Shown piece by piece: positions 61,886 to 64,000 of a DNA stretch of 64,000 nt. Under the pieces are notes generated by a model. It worked only from the letters and a program-made list of their open reading frames with translations, was not told the DNA's origin and did not search any database. Source of the DNA: Sphingomonas sp. 3P27F8 (GTDB taxonomy: Bacteria; Pseudomonadota; Alphaproteobacteria; Sphingomonadales; Sphingomonadaceae); contig NZ_SCNL01000005.1 in NCBI RefSeq assembly GCF_005502745.1, positions 124,001 to 188,000 on the forward strand, given 5' to 3'. Position numbers and translations under genes: made by a program. Each line of letters starts with the position of its first letter. Within the stretch, counting starts at the first letter, position 1.

Positions 61886-62270
61886 GCTCGGCCTCCATCG
61901 CGCGGGTGACGCGGGTGCGGACCTCGGCGGTCCAATCGTCAACCGAGCGGCCGAGCGTGGCCTCGGAGACGAGGACGGTGGTGCCACCTTTCCCCAGCTC
62001 GGCCACCGCCTTGTTGATCGCGGCAAGATAGGTCGCAGTGCGACGGGCGGACTGTTCGGCCGTGCCGCCGTTGCGCGCCTCGGCGGCGACGAAGTCCTCG
62101 ACCAGCCGTGACAGGCTGACCGACACGATCCGGCGCTGCTGAAGATCGATCAGCGTCCGCGTGGCCCAGGCAGCCCAGAGCAGCGCGGCGGCGATGAGGA
62201 TGGCGCCGAGCACGCGTGCGACGGGCCAGCCGGCGATGGTGCGCTGGCGAAGCGACGCACGCTCAGCCAT
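61872..62270 (-). CDS. trbI: TrbI, F-type T4SS inner-membrane protein
   Basis: From 62270 the protein has 132 residues with one N-terminal membrane segment (ARVLGAILIAAALLWAAW). The rest (RRIVSVSLSRLVEDFVAAEA) matches the F-type TrbI family, which affects pilus retraction. It overlaps both neighbours by 8-14 bases. Confidence 0.85.
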   Translation of the reverse strand: MAERASLRQRTIAGWPVARVLGAILIAAALLWAAWATRTLIDLQQRRIVSVSLSRLVEDFVAAEARNGGTAEQSARRTATYLAAINKAVAELGKGGTTVLVSEATLGRSVDDWTAEVRTRVTRAMEAERGDR

Positions 62271-62622
62271 GCCGGCCACCACGCGCCAGCTCGCGGCGCA
62301 GCTTGCCGGCAAAGGCCGGCAGACGCGCGATGACGAGCACGCCGACGAGGCCCAGGAACAGGGCAAGCAGCTGCCGGTCGAAGTGCGCCCGCGCTGCCGG
62401 ATCGGCGAACAGATAATGGGTCGACAGGTTCTGCACATGCGCGAAGAACCGCAGCGGGCGCCCGTCCGCGGCGACGATCAGGAAGGCGAGCAGCACGCCG
62501 AGCGCGGCCAGCACGGTGCCGGCGACCCATAGGGTAACGCTGAGCCCGATGTGGCAGGCGTCGGCTGCGAGGCGATGTGCGCGGGCGAGCCGGGCCTGCA
62601 GAGGGTGCTTGGGATCAGCCAT
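62263..62622 (-). CDS. Small membrane protein of the tra operon
   Basis: The 119-residue protein has two predicted membrane segments (LWVAGTVLAALGVLLAFLIV and LLALFLGLVGVLVIARLPAF) and a basic end. It sits between traC and trbI, overlapping both. F has trbI directly after traC (with other small genes nearby). I do not recognise it, though sphingomonad tra operons may share it. Confidence 0.7.
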   Translation of the reverse strand: MADPKHPLQARLARAHRLAADACHIGLSVTLWVAGTVLAALGVLLAFLIVAADGRPLRFFAHVQNLSTHYLFADPAARAHFDRQLLALFLGLVGVLVIARLPAFAGKLRRELARGGRHG

Positions 62623-64000
62623 GACGAGGCTCCGGGCGAGAGGGATCGGCGTCGCCGCGCGCGACGGCGTCGATCGCGTCGGCAATCGGTTCGCCCGCCG
62701 CGACCCGCCGCTCGATCGCGGCATAGGTGTCGGGCGAGGAGGAGAAGACGGTGGCCGAGAAGCGGTCGAGCACGAGCCTTCCGATGGCCTGACACTCGGG
62801 GCCGCGGATGAAGACCTCGGAATATTCCGACCCCGAGCGCTTCAGCGAGCGGATCAAACCTTCGGTCCGGTCGTCCATGTCGAGCCGCGCGGACTTGCGC
62901 AGGTCTGCGATCGTCTCCGGCTTCTGCTGAAGCACCAGCATCCAGTCCGAGTTCTCGAGCGCGGCGGTCGCCCCGTCGGACTTGTAAAAGTCGTTGAGCG
63001 ACTGAGTGGCGGTGCAGAGCGCGCCGCCATATTTGCGCGCGGTGCGGGCATAGGTCTCGACAAAGTCGGACATCGACCCGCCCTTGAGCATGGACCAGGC
63101 CTCGTCGATCAGCAGCAGCTTCTTCACCGACCGCGGGCTGCGCGTCATCGCCTGCCCCGTCATGAACATGATCGCGGTCAGGACGACCGAGCGGAGCTCC
63201 TCCCGCGTGGCGAGGTCGGACATCTCGAAGACGGTGAAGTCCGCCTCGAGCCGAAGCGTGGCCTCGCCGTTGAAGAACCCGCCATAGGTCCCGCCGGCGC
63301 GAAACGGACCCATGGCGATGGCGAGATTGGCAGCGTCCGCGTTGCCAGTGGCTTCGAGCGCATGCGCAACGGCTTCGACCGAGCCAGCCCGGCCCTGCTC
63401 TTCCCAGACCCGGTTCACCGCCTGGTCGATCAGGCCGCGCTCGGTGTCGGTGAGCCGATCGACGAAGCGGGCCATCTGGCCCACGATCGCCTTCAGCATC
63501 GCCATGCAGTCGAGGCGGTAGTCTTCGTCGTCGGCGACGCGGGTCGCATCGACCATCGAGAACGGATTGAGGCAGAAGCCGCTCGCCAGCGTGAACTCGA
63601 TGAACCTTCCGCCCTGCAGCCGGCAGCTGTTCATGAAGGAGCGGCCATCGTCGATCACGACGACCTTGGCGCCCGCACCGCACAGGCTCGCGCACATCTC
63701 CTGCAGCAGCACCGACTTGCCCGAGCCCGACTTGCCGAGGATCGCGACATTGTGGTTGCCGGCGCCGTTCTCGAACGGCGACCAGAAGAAGGGCTGGCCG
63801 CGGCGGCCGAGAAACAGGAGGTGCGGGACCGCGCCGCCGAGATACTCGCCCTGCATCGGTGCGATGTTGGCCGCCGTGGTCGACAGCATCGTGCGCATGC
63901 GCCGGCATCGCTCGAGGTCCGCCGCCAGCCCGTCGGCGAGCGTCAGTGGCATCGCCGCGAGCAGGCCCTGCACCTGGAGGAAGCGCTCGTCGGCGAGATC
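62615..64000 (-). CDS. traC: TraC, T4SS ATPase (VirB4 family); N-terminus outside the window
   Basis: The frame is open to the right edge, so at least the first third of the protein (usually about 800-870 residues) is missing. Visible are Walker A AILGKSGSGKSVLLQEM, KVVVIDDGRSFMNSC, and Walker B KLLLIDEAWSMLKGG with ATQSLNDFYKS. TraC energises pilus assembly and substrate transfer at the inner membrane. It begins the visible tra operon, which continues on the minus strand to traG. Confidence 0.95.
   Translation of the reverse strand, partial: DLADERFLQVQGLLAAMPLTLADGLAADLERCRRMRTMLSTTAANIAPMQGEYLGGAVPHLLFLGRRGQPFFWSPFENGAGNHNVAILGKSGSGKSVLLQEMCASLCGAGAKVVVIDDGRSFMNSCRLQGGRFIEFTLASGFCLNPFSMVDATRVADDEDYRLDCMAMLKAIVGQMARFVDRLTDTERGLIDQAVNRVWEEQGRAGSVEAVAHALEATGNADAANLAIAMGPFRAGGTYGGFFNGEATLRLEADFTVFEMSDLATREELRSVVLTAIMFMTGQAMTRSPRSVKKLLLIDEAWSMLKGGSMSDFVETYARTARKYGGALCTATQSLNDFYKSDGATAALENSDWMLVLQQKPETIADLRKSARLDMDDRTEGLIRSLKRSGSEYSEVFIRGPECQAIGRLVLDRFSATVFSSSPDTYAAIERRVAAGEPIADAIDAVARGDADPSRPEPRHG

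Noticed and set aside
1..64000. CRISPR arrays, tRNA or rRNA genes and complete insertion sequences
   Set aside because: I saw no regularly spaced repeats, no cloverleaf or rRNA-like sequence and no transposase gene in the window.

Overview
The window is GC-rich throughout and its proteins look like those of alphaproteobacterial sphingomonads (Sphingomonas, Sphingobium and relatives). Most of it is one conjugative element, either a plasmid or an integrative conjugative element. No rRNA, tRNA, CRISPR array or replication initiator gene is visible, and both ends cut through genes.

Left part (1-6.0 kb): the C-terminus of an unidentified gene overlaps a catalytically inactive-looking short prokaryotic Argonaute. 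A tyrosine recombinase, two small hypothetical genes, a gene-poor stretch, a HIRAN-domain gene, and an S24/LexA-like repressor divergent from a 60-residue gene follow. An exact alphaproteobacterial LexA box (GAAC-N7-GAAC) lies between the last two.

Leading-region-like block (6.0-20.7 kb): a lytic transglycosylase diverges from a long run of plus-strand genes, again around an exact LexA box. The run holds a zinc-finger/Toprim protein, a fused methyltransferase/Strawberry-notch helicase, a VapBC-like pair, a ParB-like protein, an ArdC-like antirestriction protein, an unknown, a DUF2493/SLOG protein, a nuclease-like protein and SSB. A Nudix gene and two small genes run on the minus strand. Several plus-strand genes stand behind their own hairpin-rich leader with repeated sequence blocks instead of sitting in one operon. 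All the large plus-strand genes point toward the presumed oriT at about 20.7-21.1 kb, which is the geometry expected if the transferred single strand is their template.

Mobilisation and cargo (21.1-44.0 kb): a small relaxosome-type protein, the TraD coupling protein and a MobF TraI relaxase-helicase come first. Accessory cargo follows: two large hybrid histidine kinases, a flavodoxin-fold reductase, a Crp/Fnr regulator, two catalase-family proteins, three hydrolase or sugar-lactonase-like proteins, a DUF4142 protein, several decayed genes, a methyltransferase, a cupin protein and a deaminase.

SOS mutagenesis operon (44.0-51.6 kb): an exact LexA box precedes imuA-imuB-dnaE2, two small unknown genes, an SRAP (HMCES-like) gene and the decayed end of an exonuclease-BRCT gene. 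The minus strand from 64.0 down to 52.0 kb encodes an F-type type IV secretion system in classical order: traC, a small membrane protein, trbI, an S26 peptidase, traW, traU, trbC, traN, traF, traH and traG.

As a whole, conjugation, early anti-restriction and single-strand protection, and error-prone repair are combined on one element. Three LexA boxes suggest that parts of it respond to DNA damage, which could couple host stress or entry of single-stranded DNA to transfer and mutagenesis.
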